Shown: positions 1 to 6,051, counted from the stretch's first letter. The stretch: 9,746 nucleotides of DNA from JADMII01 sp036278595 (GCA_036278595.1 DASUKS010000214.1:1-9746); one strand, 5' to 3'. Notes: generated from the sequence alone by a model not told the origin. Numbers and translations are program-made.

Positions 1-208
1 TTCGGAGCTCGCGCAGCGCATCGCACGGACGGCGGTGAAGGTGGCGGGGCTGTACGGACAGCTCGTCGAGGGATCGGCACACGCGCCGCTCGGCGGGCGG
101 TTCGACGCGTGGTACCGGATCGCGGTGGGGTCGACGATCGCCGGCGGGACCTCGGAGATCCAGCGGAGCGTGATCGCGCAGCGGGGGTTGGGGTTGCCGC
201 GGGGGTGA
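1..208 (+). CDS. Acyl-CoA dehydrogenase, C-terminal end (partial)
   Basis: This is the last 68 codons of an acyl-CoA dehydrogenase whose start lies before the window; the frame begins at base 2 and stops at TGA 206-208. The visible part is the end of the C-terminal helical domain of the flavin-dependent enzymes that introduce the alpha,beta double bond into acyl-CoA. It carries the family signature AGGTSEIQRSVIAQRGLGLPR-type ending; in many family members the glutamate of the TSEIQR motif is at the catalytic-base position. The ending GLGLPRG is typical of the CaiA/FadE group acting on bulky or branched acyl-CoAs. The gene is on the same strand as the second dehydrogenase at 1442 and was probably once adjacent to it. 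The substrate cannot be told from this fragment. Confidence 0.92.
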   Translation, partial: SELAQRIARTAVKVAGLYGQLVEGSAHAPLGGRFDAWYRIAVGSTIAGGTSEIQRSVIAQRGLGLPRG

Positions 209-223
209 TCTGGATGCGAGCGC

Positions 224-258
224 GAAGATGGGAGGTGGAAGATTGACGATGGAAGGAC
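224..258. repeat. Heptamer array, GAAGATG-like, left flank of the four-helix-bundle gene
   Basis: Five consecutive 7-base units of purine-rich sequence start at 224 (for example GAAGATG, GGAGGTG, GACGATG). The array begins 15 bases after the dehydrogenase stop and covers the ribosome binding site and start codon of the next gene. Bases 227-253 match the reverse complement of 638-664 at about 21 of 27 positions by my count, so this array and the one at 631-672 form an inverted pair around the gene. Confidence 0.6.
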
Positions 259-695
259 GGCCGACGCGCGTGCCAGTGCGGAGCTTCCGCGACCTCGAGG
301 TGTACCAGCGCGCACAGGCAGCGATGCGCGAGGTGCACCGGCTCGTCGTGGAGTTCCCAGAACACGAGAGGTTCGGTCTCACCGATCAGATGCGGCGGGC
401 ATCGAAGTCGGTTGGCGCGCTCATCGCTGAGGGCTGGGGACTACGGCAGTCACCGAAGGAGTTCAAGAACTATCTACGACGAGCGCTCGGCTCGGCGAAC
501 GAGATGGAAGCGCATCTCGACACCACCCGGGAACTGGAATACGGAACGCAGGCGCTCGTGAACACGTTGATGGAGGAATACGGAGCAATCGGAGGTCAAC
601 TCGTCCGGCTCGGAGAGAGCTGGCGGGCCTATCCTAGTCCATCGTCCACCCTCCATCCGCCATCCTCCCGCCGAAACGAGCCGGGCTCAACGTGA
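249..695 (+). CDS. Four-helix-bundle protein, 23S rRNA intervening-sequence type (IVP)
   Basis: A 148-residue protein of the four-helix-bundle family named after ORFs inside 23S rRNA intervening sequences (TIGR02436/PF05635 type). Family hallmarks are clear: FRDLEVYQRA at residues 13-22, FGLTDQMRRAS at 42-52, the near-invariant IAEGW at 59-63, SPKEFKNYL at 68-76 and the ALGSANEMEAHL helix at 79-90. Family members form homo-oligomeric helical bundles and are thought to bind nucleic acid; relatives (Avd) assist diversity-generating retroelements, but no reverse transcriptase is seen here. I chose ATG 249 because GGAGG at 231-235 precedes it by 13 bases; ATG 228, seven codons earlier in frame, is the alternative. 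The conserved domain ends near residue 128. The Ser/Pro-rich tail that follows (130-142) is encoded by a heptamer array and is probably not functional. The gene sits in a protein-coding context, not in an rRNA gene. Confidence 0.88.
   Translation: MEGRPTRVPVRSFRDLEVYQRAQAAMREVHRLVVEFPEHERFGLTDQMRRASKSVGALIAEGWGLRQSPKEFKNYLRRALGSANEMEAHLDTTRELEYGTQALVNTLMEEYGAIGGQLVRLGESWRAYPSPSSTLHPPSSRRNEPGST
631..672. repeat. Heptamer array, TCCATCC-like, right flank of the four-helix-bundle gene
   Basis: Six consecutive 7-base units (TCCATCG at 638, TCCACCC at 645, TCCATCC at 652, GCCATCC at 659). They are the reverse-complement orientation of the array at 224-258; 638-654 against 237-253 matches at 14 of 17 positions. 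The array encodes the low-complexity C-terminal tail of the four-helix-bundle protein and ends shortly before its stop codon. Confidence 0.65.
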
Positions 696-1084
696 TGAGA
701 TTGGTTATCGGCTTGGGCGTGGCGGTCGGGATCTACGCGGCGATGCTGGCGTTCGGGGGGGCGTTGTATGGGACCGGCGTGATCGGGCACGGGGCCACGC
801 ACAACGACTGCGTGAACTTCCGCGCGGACATCGCCGAGCAGCGGGGGATCGCGGAGGAGGATGTGCCGCAGGCGGACGTGAAGGCGGCGACGGAGCAGTG
901 CCTTTCGGGCCACGAGCTGACGAAGTGGCACGCCTTCCGGAGCGAGTACGTCGAATGGGCGGCGTGGCCGGCGGTGGTCGTGGCGCTGATCTACCTGGGG
1001 TGGCCGCTCTGGGCGGAGGCGCTTCGCCGGCAAGAGCTGGCGGACCCGATCGAGGATGCGCCCGGGCTGGATCTCGGGTCGTAG
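695..1084 (+). CDS. Small two-helix membrane protein, unknown function
   Basis: A 129-residue protein I do not recognise. It has a hydrophobic N-terminal helix (about residues 3-26, rich in Gly/Ala/Val) and a second one near the C-terminus (about 88-106, WAAWPAVVVALIYLGWPLW), followed by ARG-rich LRRQ and an acidic tail. By the positive-inside rule both ends are cytoplasmic and the 60-residue acidic middle loop is outside. That loop holds the only two cysteines, C39 and C69, which could form a disulfide. ATG 695 shares one base with the upstream TGA stop (TGATG), and GTG 692 is an alternative start one codon earlier; no good ribosome binding site precedes either, so translation may be coupled to the upstream gene. 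The hydrophobic segments and GC-rich third positions support a real gene. No homolog family can be named from the sequence alone. Confidence 0.75.
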   Translation: MRLVIGLGVAVGIYAAMLAFGGALYGTGVIGHGATHNDCVNFRADIAEQRGIAEEDVPQADVKAATEQCLSGHELTKWHAFRSEYVEWAAWPAVVVALIYLGWPLWAEALRRQELADPIEDAPGLDLGS

Positions 1085-1135
1085 CGCTTGCCGATCACGG
1101 GCGTCTGGGGGTTTCGCACGTGGTCCAGCCATGCG

Positions 1136-1177
1136 AGCGATGTTGGAGATTAGATGTTGGAGGTTGGAGCCCGTTGA
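1136..1177. repeat. Heptamer array, TTGGAGG family
   Basis: Units in strict 7-base phase: TTGGAGA at 1143, TTAGATG at 1150, TTGGAGG at 1157 and TTGGAGC at 1164, with degenerate units on each side. It belongs to the same sequence family as the arrays at 1322-1342 and 2793-2820. Confidence 0.7.
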
Positions 1178-1321
1178 TCGAGCGGCGATGGTGAGTTTTG
1201 GGCGCTCGGGAGACCCCCGGGTACGCAACGAAGCAGGGGCAGAGAAGGGTGCGGACGCCCCAGGCGTTTGGCCGTGGGAGGTGCGAGAAAACGAGGACGA
1301 ACGGGAATATGTTGCTGGAGC

Positions 1322-1375
1322 TTAGAGGTTGGTTGTTGGACAATATGTCGCCTGAGCCAACATCCAACGTCCGGC
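1322..1375. repeat. Heptamer array with inverted second half, predicted hairpin
   Basis: The left half has three units (TTAGAGG at 1322, TTGGTTG at 1329, TTGGACA at 1336); the right half has the same family in reverse orientation (CATCCAA at 1361). GTTGGTTGTTGG at 1328-1339 pairs with CCAACATCCAAC at 1357-1368 with one mismatch, giving a 12-bp stem and a 17-base loop. It lies 74 bases before the dehydrogenase start. It could act in the leader RNA, or be only a by-product of facing repeats. Confidence 0.55.
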
Positions 1376-1441
1376 CTTCAGCGGCGGGAACGGCGAGCAG
1401 GGTGCCGCGTGAGGGCGGCGTGTTGAAGAAAGGGTAGACGT

Positions 1442-2566
1442 ATGGACCTGGGACTGTCTGAAGAGCAAGAGCTGCTGAAGAACGCGGCGCGGGACTTCCT
1501 CGAGAAGGAGTGCCCGGAGACGCTCGTCCGCGAGATGGAAGAGGACGAGAAGGGCTACTCGCCTGAGCTGTGGAAGAAGATGGCCGAGCAGGGCTGGCAG
1601 GGCCTCCTGATCCCCGAGCAGTACGGCGGCGCGGGCTTCGGGTACCTGGACCTGATCATCCTCATCGAGGAGTTCGGCCGGGCGCTGGTGCCGGGACCGT
1701 TCATCTCGACGCAGATCGGCGGCGTGCTGCCAATCCTCGAGGGCGGGACGGAGCAGCAGAAGAGCTACGCGCTTCCGAAGATCGCGAGCGGCGAGACGAT
1801 CTGGACGCTCGCGTACACCGAGCCGTCGGCGCGCTTCGACAGCGAGGGCGTGGCGCTCGAGGTCAAGGAAGAAGGCAACGAGCTGGTGCTGAACGGCACG
1901 AAGCTCTTCACGCGCGACGCGAACGTCGCGGACTTCATGACGGTGGTCGGCCGGCGGCCGGGCACGAAGGGCGATGACGGCATCGAGCTCGTGATCGTCA
2001 ACGCGAAGGCGCCGGGCATCACGATTACGCCGCTGAAGACGATCGCCGCGGACAAGCAGTCCGAGGTGAAGTTCGAGAACGTGCGCGTCCCGAAGGAGAG
2101 CATCATCGCCGGGGGCGCGGCGCTGCTGAAGAAGATTCAGCGCAAGGCGACGGTGATCGAGTGCGCGTACCTGGTGGGCCTCGCGCAGATGGACTTCGAG
2201 ATCAGCGTGCAATACGCGAAGGACCGCATCCAGTTCGGCCGGCCGATCGGCTCGTTCCAGGCGATCCAGCACAAGGCCGCGGACATGGTGACGGACGTCG
2301 ATGGCGCGCGGTTCATCATGTACCGGGCGGCGTGGTCGGTGGACGAGGGCGAAGCCGACGCGGACCTGAACGTGCACATGGCGAAGGCGTGGTGCAGCGA
2401 GGCGACGCGCCGGGTGGTTGCGCACGGGCAGCAGATCCACGGCGGCATCGGCTTCACGAAGGACTACAAGATCCAGCTGTACTTCCGGCGCCAGAAGGCG
2501 GCGGAGCTGGCGTGGGGAGACGCGGACTACCACCGGGAGCTGGTCGCCGACGAGCTGAAGGTGTGA
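1442..2566 (+). CDS. Acyl-CoA dehydrogenase, small-subunit (FadE28/CaiA-like) type
   Basis: A full-length 374-residue flavin-dependent acyl-CoA dehydrogenase. The N-terminal helical domain (about 1-115) contains EQYGGAGFGYLDLIILIEEFGR at 59-80. The middle beta domain has the FAD-contacting AYTEP at 124-128, with the usual Gly-rich stretch reduced, and NGTKLFTRDA at 151-160. The C-terminal helical domain carries QFGRPIGSFQAIQHKAADM at 264-282 and QIHGGIGFTKDY at 331-342. At the catalytic-base position the family's TSEIQR motif is replaced by AELAWGDADYHRE (D360), as in actinobacterial small-type enzymes such as the partners in FadE28-FadE29 heteromers. That suggests an alpha2beta2 partner for the TSEIQR enzyme ending at 208. 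AAAGGG at 1429-1434 sits 7 bases before ATG 1442. A strong terminator follows at 2638. The substrate (branched, aromatic or steroid-like acyl-CoA) is inference. Confidence 0.93.
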   Translation: MDLGLSEEQELLKNAARDFLEKECPETLVREMEEDEKGYSPELWKKMAEQGWQGLLIPEQYGGAGFGYLDLIILIEEFGRALVPGPFISTQIGGVLPILEGGTEQQKSYALPKIASGETIWTLAYTEPSARFDSEGVALEVKEEGNELVLNGTKLFTRDANVADFMTVVGRRPGTKGDDGIELVIVNAKAPGITITPLKTIAADKQSEVKFENVRVPKESIIAGGAALLKKIQRKATVIECAYLVGLAQMDFEISVQYAKDRIQFGRPIGSFQAIQHKAADMVTDVDGARFIMYRAAWSVDEGEADADLNVHMAKAWCSEATRRVVAHGQQIHGGIGFTKDYKIQLYFRRQKAAELAWGDADYHRELVADELKV

Positions 2567-2573
2567 GGTCGTG

Positions 2574-2601
2574 TCGTTCGTCGTTGGGCGGGTAGTCGTT
2601 G
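2574..2601. repeat. Weak heptamer array, TCGTTCG/TCGTTGG family
   Basis: TCGTTCG (2574) and TCGTTGG (2581) are followed by a degenerate unit and GTCGTTG at 2595, one base out of phase. The array starts 8 bases after the dehydrogenase stop. Phase is less clean than in the other arrays. Confidence 0.3.
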
Positions 2602-2637
2602 GGGGCTGCCGGCCGGACGGCTTCAGCGGAACATGAG

Positions 2638-2666
2638 AGAGGGCTGCTCATTGCGAGCAGCCCTCT
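2638..2666 (+). terminator. Rho-independent-type terminator after the second dehydrogenase
   Basis: A perfect 12-bp stem (AGAGGGCTGCTC, loop ATTGC, GAGCAGCCCTCT) is followed by TCGTTATGTT, a moderately T-rich tract. It lies 71 bases after the dehydrogenase stop and between convergent sequences, so it may also once have served the RDD gene on the other strand, although the T-tract on that side is poor. Confidence 0.8.
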
Positions 2667-2689
2667 TCGTTATGTTGACGACGCGCGGC

Positions 2690-2770
2690 TCAGCGCGAGA
2701 CGTGGACGACGCGGGTCTTGGCGATCTTGTCGTGCCAGCCTTCCCTGTTCGGGTCCCAGATGAGGAGCGC
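2690..2770 (-). pseudogene. 3' stump of an RDD-family membrane protein gene
   Basis: Read on the minus strand, 2767 down to the TGA at 2690-2692 encodes 25 residues including WDPNREGWHDKIAKTRVV. This closely matches the C-terminal consensus of RDD-family membrane proteins (a D-P-x-R-x-G-hydrophobic-H-D-K-hydrophobic-A-x-T-x-V-V pattern). Upstream of LLIW the frame stays open but holds no transmembrane helices; it runs into a TTGGATG heptamer array at 2793-2820. The complete RDD domain, with its membrane helices, is missing. I read this as a remnant left after deletion or replacement of most of the gene next to the repeat array. Confidence 0.6.
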
Positions 2771-2792
2771 GGGGTGAGCGCGCGCGATTCGG

Positions 2793-2820
2793 GGCGAGCT
2801 TGGATGTTGGATGTTTGATG
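2793..2820. repeat. Heptamer array, TTGGATG family
   Basis: TTGGATG at 2800, TTGGATG at 2807 and TTTGATG at 2814, preceded by a degenerate unit at 2793. It has the two most perfect units of this family in the window. It borders the truncated RDD gene. Confidence 0.65.
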
Positions 2821-2974
2821 CCGGACGTGATGCGTCGCCGCCAGCGCGTGCTCCGGTGAGCGCGTACGTTCGTCAGTGGCGCGTGGGAGTTAGCGGGCCG
2901 CCTTCGGGGCGCAACGCCGGTGTTACGGCTGCGGCGATATCGTGCGGTGTGAATGCGAATACGGAGGATACGAG

Positions 2975-3544
2975 ATGGCACAGCAGGACCTCAGCGGGAT
3001 GAAGGTGGCGATCCTGGTGGCGGACGACTTCGAGCAGGTGGAGATGACGGAGCCCCGGAAGGCGCTGGACGAGGCGGGCGCGCAGACGACGCTGATCTCG
3101 CCGGCACAGGGCGAGGTACAGGGCGTGAACCACGACGAGAAGGGTGACACGTTCAAGGTAGACATGCCGCTCTCCCGCGCGCGAGCGGATTCGTTCGATG
3201 CGGTGCTGCTGCCGGGCGGCGCGCTCAACGCGGACAAGCTGCGGATGGAACAGAAGGCGCGGGACTTTGTGCGGCGCATCGACGAGACGGGTAAACCGAT
3301 CGCGGTGATCTGCCACGCGCCCTGGTTGCTCGCGTCCGCCGGGCTGGTGCACGGGCGGACGATGACGAGCTACTACACGCTGCAGGACGACCTGCGGAAC
3401 GCGGGCGCGCACTGGCTCGACCTGCCGGTGGTGTGGGACGAGAACTGGGTGAGCAGCCGCAGCCCGAAGGACATCCCGCAGTTCAACGCGGCGATGGCGG
3501 AGCTGTTCGCCGCCTGCCGCGAGGCGCGGCCCGCGGCCGCGTGA
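2975..3544 (+). CDS. PfpI/DJ-1 family protein (YhbO/PfpI type)
   Basis: A 189-residue cytoplasmic protein of the DJ-1/PfpI superfamily, single-domain class I glutamine-amidotransferase-like fold. The start is set by GGAGG at 2963-2967, 7 bases before ATG 2975; an in-frame ATG at 2942 lacks such a site. Visible motifs: the first strand KVAILVADDFEQVEMTEP (10-27) with E20 at the conserved glutamate position next to the active site, LLPGG at 78-82, and the nucleophile elbow AVICHAPWLL at 110-119 with C113-H114. The C-terminus SPKDIPQFNAAMAELF is typical of bacterial PfpI/YhbO proteins. Characterised relatives are described as proteases, chaperones or deglycases/glyoxalases protecting against glyoxal damage; which applies here cannot be told. 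It appears to be monocistronic and converges on the flavoprotein gene ending at 3621. Confidence 0.93.
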   Translation: MAQQDLSGMKVAILVADDFEQVEMTEPRKALDEAGAQTTLISPAQGEVQGVNHDEKGDTFKVDMPLSRARADSFDAVLLPGGALNADKLRMEQKARDFVRRIDETGKPIAVICHAPWLLASAGLVHGRTMTSYYTLQDDLRNAGAHWLDLPVVWDENWVSSRSPKDIPQFNAAMAELFAACREARPAAA

Positions 3545-3577
3545 GGAGCGAGAGACGAGCAGCGAGGAGCGAGCGCG
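3543..3577. repeat. Heptamer array, GAGGAGC family
   Basis: Five units in perfect phase: GAGGAGC at 3543, GAGAGAC at 3550, GAGCAGC at 3557, GAGGAGC at 3564, GAGCGCG at 3571. The first unit overlaps the last two bases of the PfpI stop codon. The same family recurs at 6098-6125. It fills nearly half of the 76-base gap between the two convergent genes, where I see no standard terminator. Confidence 0.75.
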
Positions 3578-3620
3578 CTACGCCGGCAAGGATCGGCAAG
3601 CATGCCGCGTTGCGATGCGT

Positions 3621-5045
3621 CTAGCGCAACTCACGGCGTAGCGCCGCGCGGGCGGCCCAGTACCCGCACATGCCGTGTACGCCGCCGGCGGGCGGTGTCG
3701 ATGCCGAGCACAGGTACACACCGGCGGCGGGCGTGCGGTACGGCTGCAGGCTGAAGCCGGGGCGGAAGAAGAGTTGCAGGCCGCCGTTCGAGCCGCCGGT
3801 GATGTCTCCTCCGACGAGGTTCGGGTTGCTGTGCTCCGCTTGTGCGGGGCTCGTCGTTGAGCGCGCGAGAATCGTATCGCGGAATCCGGGCGCGAATCGC
3901 TCGATCTGGCGTTCGATGAGCCCGGCGGCATTCGCGTCGCACCCTCGCGGCAGGTGACAGTAGGCCCACAGCGTGTGACGGCCGTCCGGGGCACGCGAGG
4001 AATCGAACAGCGACGGCTGGGCCACGAGCACGAGGGGCGACTCGGCGATCCGCCCGCGTGCGACGGCGTCCTCGCCGGACACCATCTCGCTGACCGATCC
4101 TCCCAGGTGTACCGTCCCGGCCTCTCGGCACTCGGCTGCGGTCCACGGAACGGGTCTCGAGAGCGCGAAGTCGACCTTGAATACCGCTTCGCCGCGGCGG
4201 TAGCCGAGGACGCGCTTTCGGTAGCCGGCACTCAATCGGCCACCGACGATGTCGAGGAGATGCTCCGGAGCGACGTCGAAGAGCGCCACGCGGTGCGGCG
4301 GCAAATCATCCATCCGCCGCACATTGTGATGGGTCTCTATCTCGCCGCCGAGCGAGCGCAGGTACGAGGCGAGTGCTTCGGCCAGGCGCCGCGAACCGCC
4401 GCGCACGAGCGGCCAGCCGGCGCCGTGCGCCGCGCCGGTGAGCATCAATCCAAAGGTGGCCGTGAGCCACGTATCGAGCGGAAGGATCGCGTGACCCGCT
4501 GAACCGACGAAGAGGGCTTGCAGACGTTCATTCTGAAATGCGCGCCGCGCAAGGCCGGAGGCGCTCAGCAGGGAGGGCAGCCCGAATCGGGCGAGGAGGA
4601 GCGGCTTGCGCGGAACGTGAACGATCGGACGCAGGAGCTCCCACATGAGTTCATCCCAGTCGCGGACAAGGGGTGCGAACAGGCGTCTGTATGTGTCCGC
4701 GTCCTCGGGAAACTCGGCTGCCATCGCATCGATCGAGCGGCGCAATGTCGCCGCGCTTCCGTCATCGAACGGGTGTGCGAGGGGGATCGTCGGATGCACC
4801 CACTCCAGACCGTGCTCTGCGAGCGGGAGGCGCCGGAAGAGCGGGCTCGACGCGCCAAGCGGATGCACCGCGGAGCATACGTCGTGCTGAAAGCCGGGGA
4901 GCGTGAGCTCTGCCGTGCGCATCCCGCCGCCGATCGTGGCGCCGCCTTCGATCACCAGTACCGAGCGGCCGGCGCGGGCCATCGTGATGGCGGCGCCCAG
5001 ACCGTTCGGTCCCGATCCGATGACGACGGCGTCGTAGCGCTTCAC
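3621..5045 (-). CDS. Phytoene-desaturase-like FAD-dependent oxidoreductase (COG1233 type)
   Basis: A 474-residue flavoprotein of the amine-oxidase/phytoene-desaturase superfamily. The N-terminus carries the dinucleotide-binding strand DAVVIGSGPNGLGAA (5-19) followed by VLVIEGGATIGGGMRT, as in CrtI and PYROXD2-like proteins. The C-terminus has the family's FAD-proximal GVYLCSASTPPAGGVHGMCG stretch, with PPAGGVHGMCGYWAARAA close to the COG1233 consensus. I chose GTG 5045 because homology begins at once (VKRYDAVV) and because an ATG at 5144 would add an unusual Ala/Arg-rich 33-residue extension and overlap the nucleoside hydrolase gene. It lies 76 bases after that gene, so the two may be co-transcribed. 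No phytoene synthase or other carotenoid gene is in the window, so the substrate is unknown and a carotenoid role should not be assumed. Confidence 0.88.
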   Translation of the reverse strand: MKRYDAVVIGSGPNGLGAAITMARAGRSVLVIEGGATIGGGMRTAELTLPGFQHDVCSAVHPLGASSPLFRRLPLAEHGLEWVHPTIPLAHPFDDGSAATLRRSIDAMAAEFPEDADTYRRLFAPLVRDWDELMWELLRPIVHVPRKPLLLARFGLPSLLSASGLARRAFQNERLQALFVGSAGHAILPLDTWLTATFGLMLTGAAHGAGWPLVRGGSRRLAEALASYLRSLGGEIETHHNVRRMDDLPPHRVALFDVAPEHLLDIVGGRLSAGYRKRVLGYRRGEAVFKVDFALSRPVPWTAAECREAGTVHLGGSVSEMVSGEDAVARGRIAESPLVLVAQPSLFDSSRAPDGRHTLWAYCHLPRGCDANAAGLIERQIERFAPGFRDTILARSTTSPAQAEHSNPNLVGGDITGGSNGGLQLFFRPGFSLQPYRTPAAGVYLCSASTPPAGGVHGMCGYWAARAALRRELR

Positions 5046-5121
5046 CGGCCGCCTACGCCGAGCAGCCGATCGAGGCGTCGCAGCATCGTCCGGATGAACG
5101 CGTTGCAGCGGGGCAACAGCG

Positions 5122-6051
5122 CTATCCGCGGCCGCAGACAACATCCGTCCAGAAGTCCGCGAAGGCGGGGGCGTCGACGGAGGTGATGACTTCGGCGGGC
5201 TGGCCGGCGGCGGGATCGATGAATGTGCGCGGGTTGGCGTGCGAGATGGCGACGGTGACGGGCATGGTCGTCGATGTGACGAAGCGGCGGTCCACCATGC
5301 AGGCGACGGTCAGCGGGTCGTGCAGCAGCGCGACGTAGTCCGCTGGCATGCGGTCCCCCGCGCGGCGGCGGACGACCTTCGACCAGACGTCGAGCTGCTG
5401 CGCGAGCGCGCGGCAAAGGGCATCGCCGGCGAGCAGGCGGTCGTAGTGCTTTCGCTCCAGCCAGGCGCCGAAGGTGACGTCGCACGGGACGTACGTCGTG
5501 CGGAAGCCGGCGTTTAACGCGCGCACGGCCGATGAGGGGTCGACCATCAGGTTGTGGTCGACCGACGGTTCGAGCGCGATGCCGAGGAATCGCAGGGGCG
5601 CGAAGATGCCGCCCATGACGGCGAGCCGACGCACCCGCTTCGGCAGGTCGGGATCGCGCGCGACGGCCTCCGCGATGTTGGTCTGCATGCCGATCGTGGC
5701 GATGTGGATCTGCGGGTCGCGCTTCGTCTCTTCGACGATCAGCGTGGCGGCATCGCGCTGCGACAGCTCGAAGGTCTCGCCGGGCTCGAGCAGGCCTTCG
5801 CCTTCGTGGCCGAACCAGGCGTTCCGGCCGCCGTGACCGTACTCGCTGCTGTCCCCCGCGGCGACCTCGATGTCGTCGCGGCCGGCGATGTGGAGGAGCT
5901 TCTTCGCGATGTAGCCGCGGCGGACGGCATCGCCGGAGACGGTGGTGACGGCGCGCAGGTCGATGTCCGGATGGCGCAGGGCGAACGCGAGCGCGAGCGC
6001 GTCGTCCGCGTCGGAGCCGATGTCGGTGTCGAGGATGAGTGGGATGGGCAT
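5122..6051 (-). CDS. Inosine-uridine-type nucleoside hydrolase
   Basis: A 309-residue member of the nucleoside N-ribohydrolase family, which splits the N-glycosidic bond of ribonucleosides in purine/pyrimidine salvage. The calcium-binding N-terminal Asp cluster is present as LILDTDIGSDADDALALAF (5-23, with D8, D10, D14, D16, D17). Also visible are MGG at 146-148, the substrate-side DHNLMVDPSSA at 165-175 (family consensus around F-N-x-x-x-D-P) and the terminal metal Asp in LLHDPL (H244, D245). The usual GPLTN loop is GMQTN (121-125). Length is normal for the family. ATG 6051 is the only reasonable start: a TAA lies in frame at 6064-6066 and there is no clear Shine-Dalgarno sequence. Base specificity cannot be predicted. 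Confidence 0.93.
   Translation of the reverse strand: MPIPLILDTDIGSDADDALALAFALRHPDIDLRAVTTVSGDAVRRGYIAKKLLHIAGRDDIEVAAGDSSEYGHGGRNAWFGHEGEGLLEPGETFELSQRDAATLIVEETKRDPQIHIATIGMQTNIAEAVARDPDLPKRVRRLAVMGGIFAPLRFLGIALEPSVDHNLMVDPSSAVRALNAGFRTTYVPCDVTFGAWLERKHYDRLLAGDALCRALAQQLDVWSKVVRRRAGDRMPADYVALLHDPLTVACMVDRRFVTSTTMPVTVAISHANPRTFIDPAAGQPAEVITSVDAPAFADFWTDVVCGRG

Larger units (their letters stand above)
1085..1441. other. 357-bp repeat-rich intergenic gap before the second dehydrogenase
   Basis: No convincing gene is present on either strand. The gap contains heptamer arrays at 1136-1177 and 1322-1375, which enclose about 145 bases of GC-rich, non-repetitive DNA (1178-1321). That interior contains a small hairpin, ACGCC(CCA)GGCGT at 1255-1267, without a convincing T-tract. 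A minus-strand reading frame over 1095-1367 exists but its ends are translated repeat (Q-P-P-T-S-N-L-Q type), so I regard it as non-coding. Confidence 0.6.
2567..2974. other. 408-bp intergenic region with terminator, gene stump and repeats
   Basis: Apart from the terminator, the RDD stump and the heptamer arrays, the region holds no convincing gene. Bases 2821-2960 show no coding pattern on either strand and presumably contain the promoter of the PfpI-like gene, but I cannot identify clear -35 and -10 elements. Confidence 0.5.

Noticed and set aside
249..695. Accessory protein (Avd) of a diversity-generating retroelement
   Set aside because: No reverse transcriptase, template repeat or variable repeat is visible, and the protein fits the general four-helix-bundle family equally well.
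629..1228. 199-codon minus-strand frame opposite the small membrane protein
   Set aside because: Arg-rich, no recognisable domain, and its ends are translated heptamer repeat.
1095..1367. Minus-strand 90-residue open frame in the intergenic gap
   Set aside because: Much of it is translated repeat (LQPPTSNLQ-type peptide) and it has no ribosome binding site or domain.
1322..2533. 403-codon minus-strand reading frame opposite the second dehydrogenase
   Set aside because: The product is Arg/Leu/Ala-rich without any domain, as expected for the antisense frame of a GC-rich gene; the plus strand encodes a complete acyl-CoA dehydrogenase.
3575..3644. 11-bp inverted repeat GCGCTACGCCG / CGGCGTAGCGC as a terminator between convergent genes
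   Set aside because: The arms are 48 bases apart, there is no T-tract, and the right arm is inside the oxidoreductase coding sequence; likely chance in GC-rich DNA.
3621..5045. Carotenoid biosynthesis locus
   Set aside because: Only a desaturase-like oxidoreductase is present; there is no phytoene synthase, cyclase or other pathway gene, and the COG1233 group is functionally broad.
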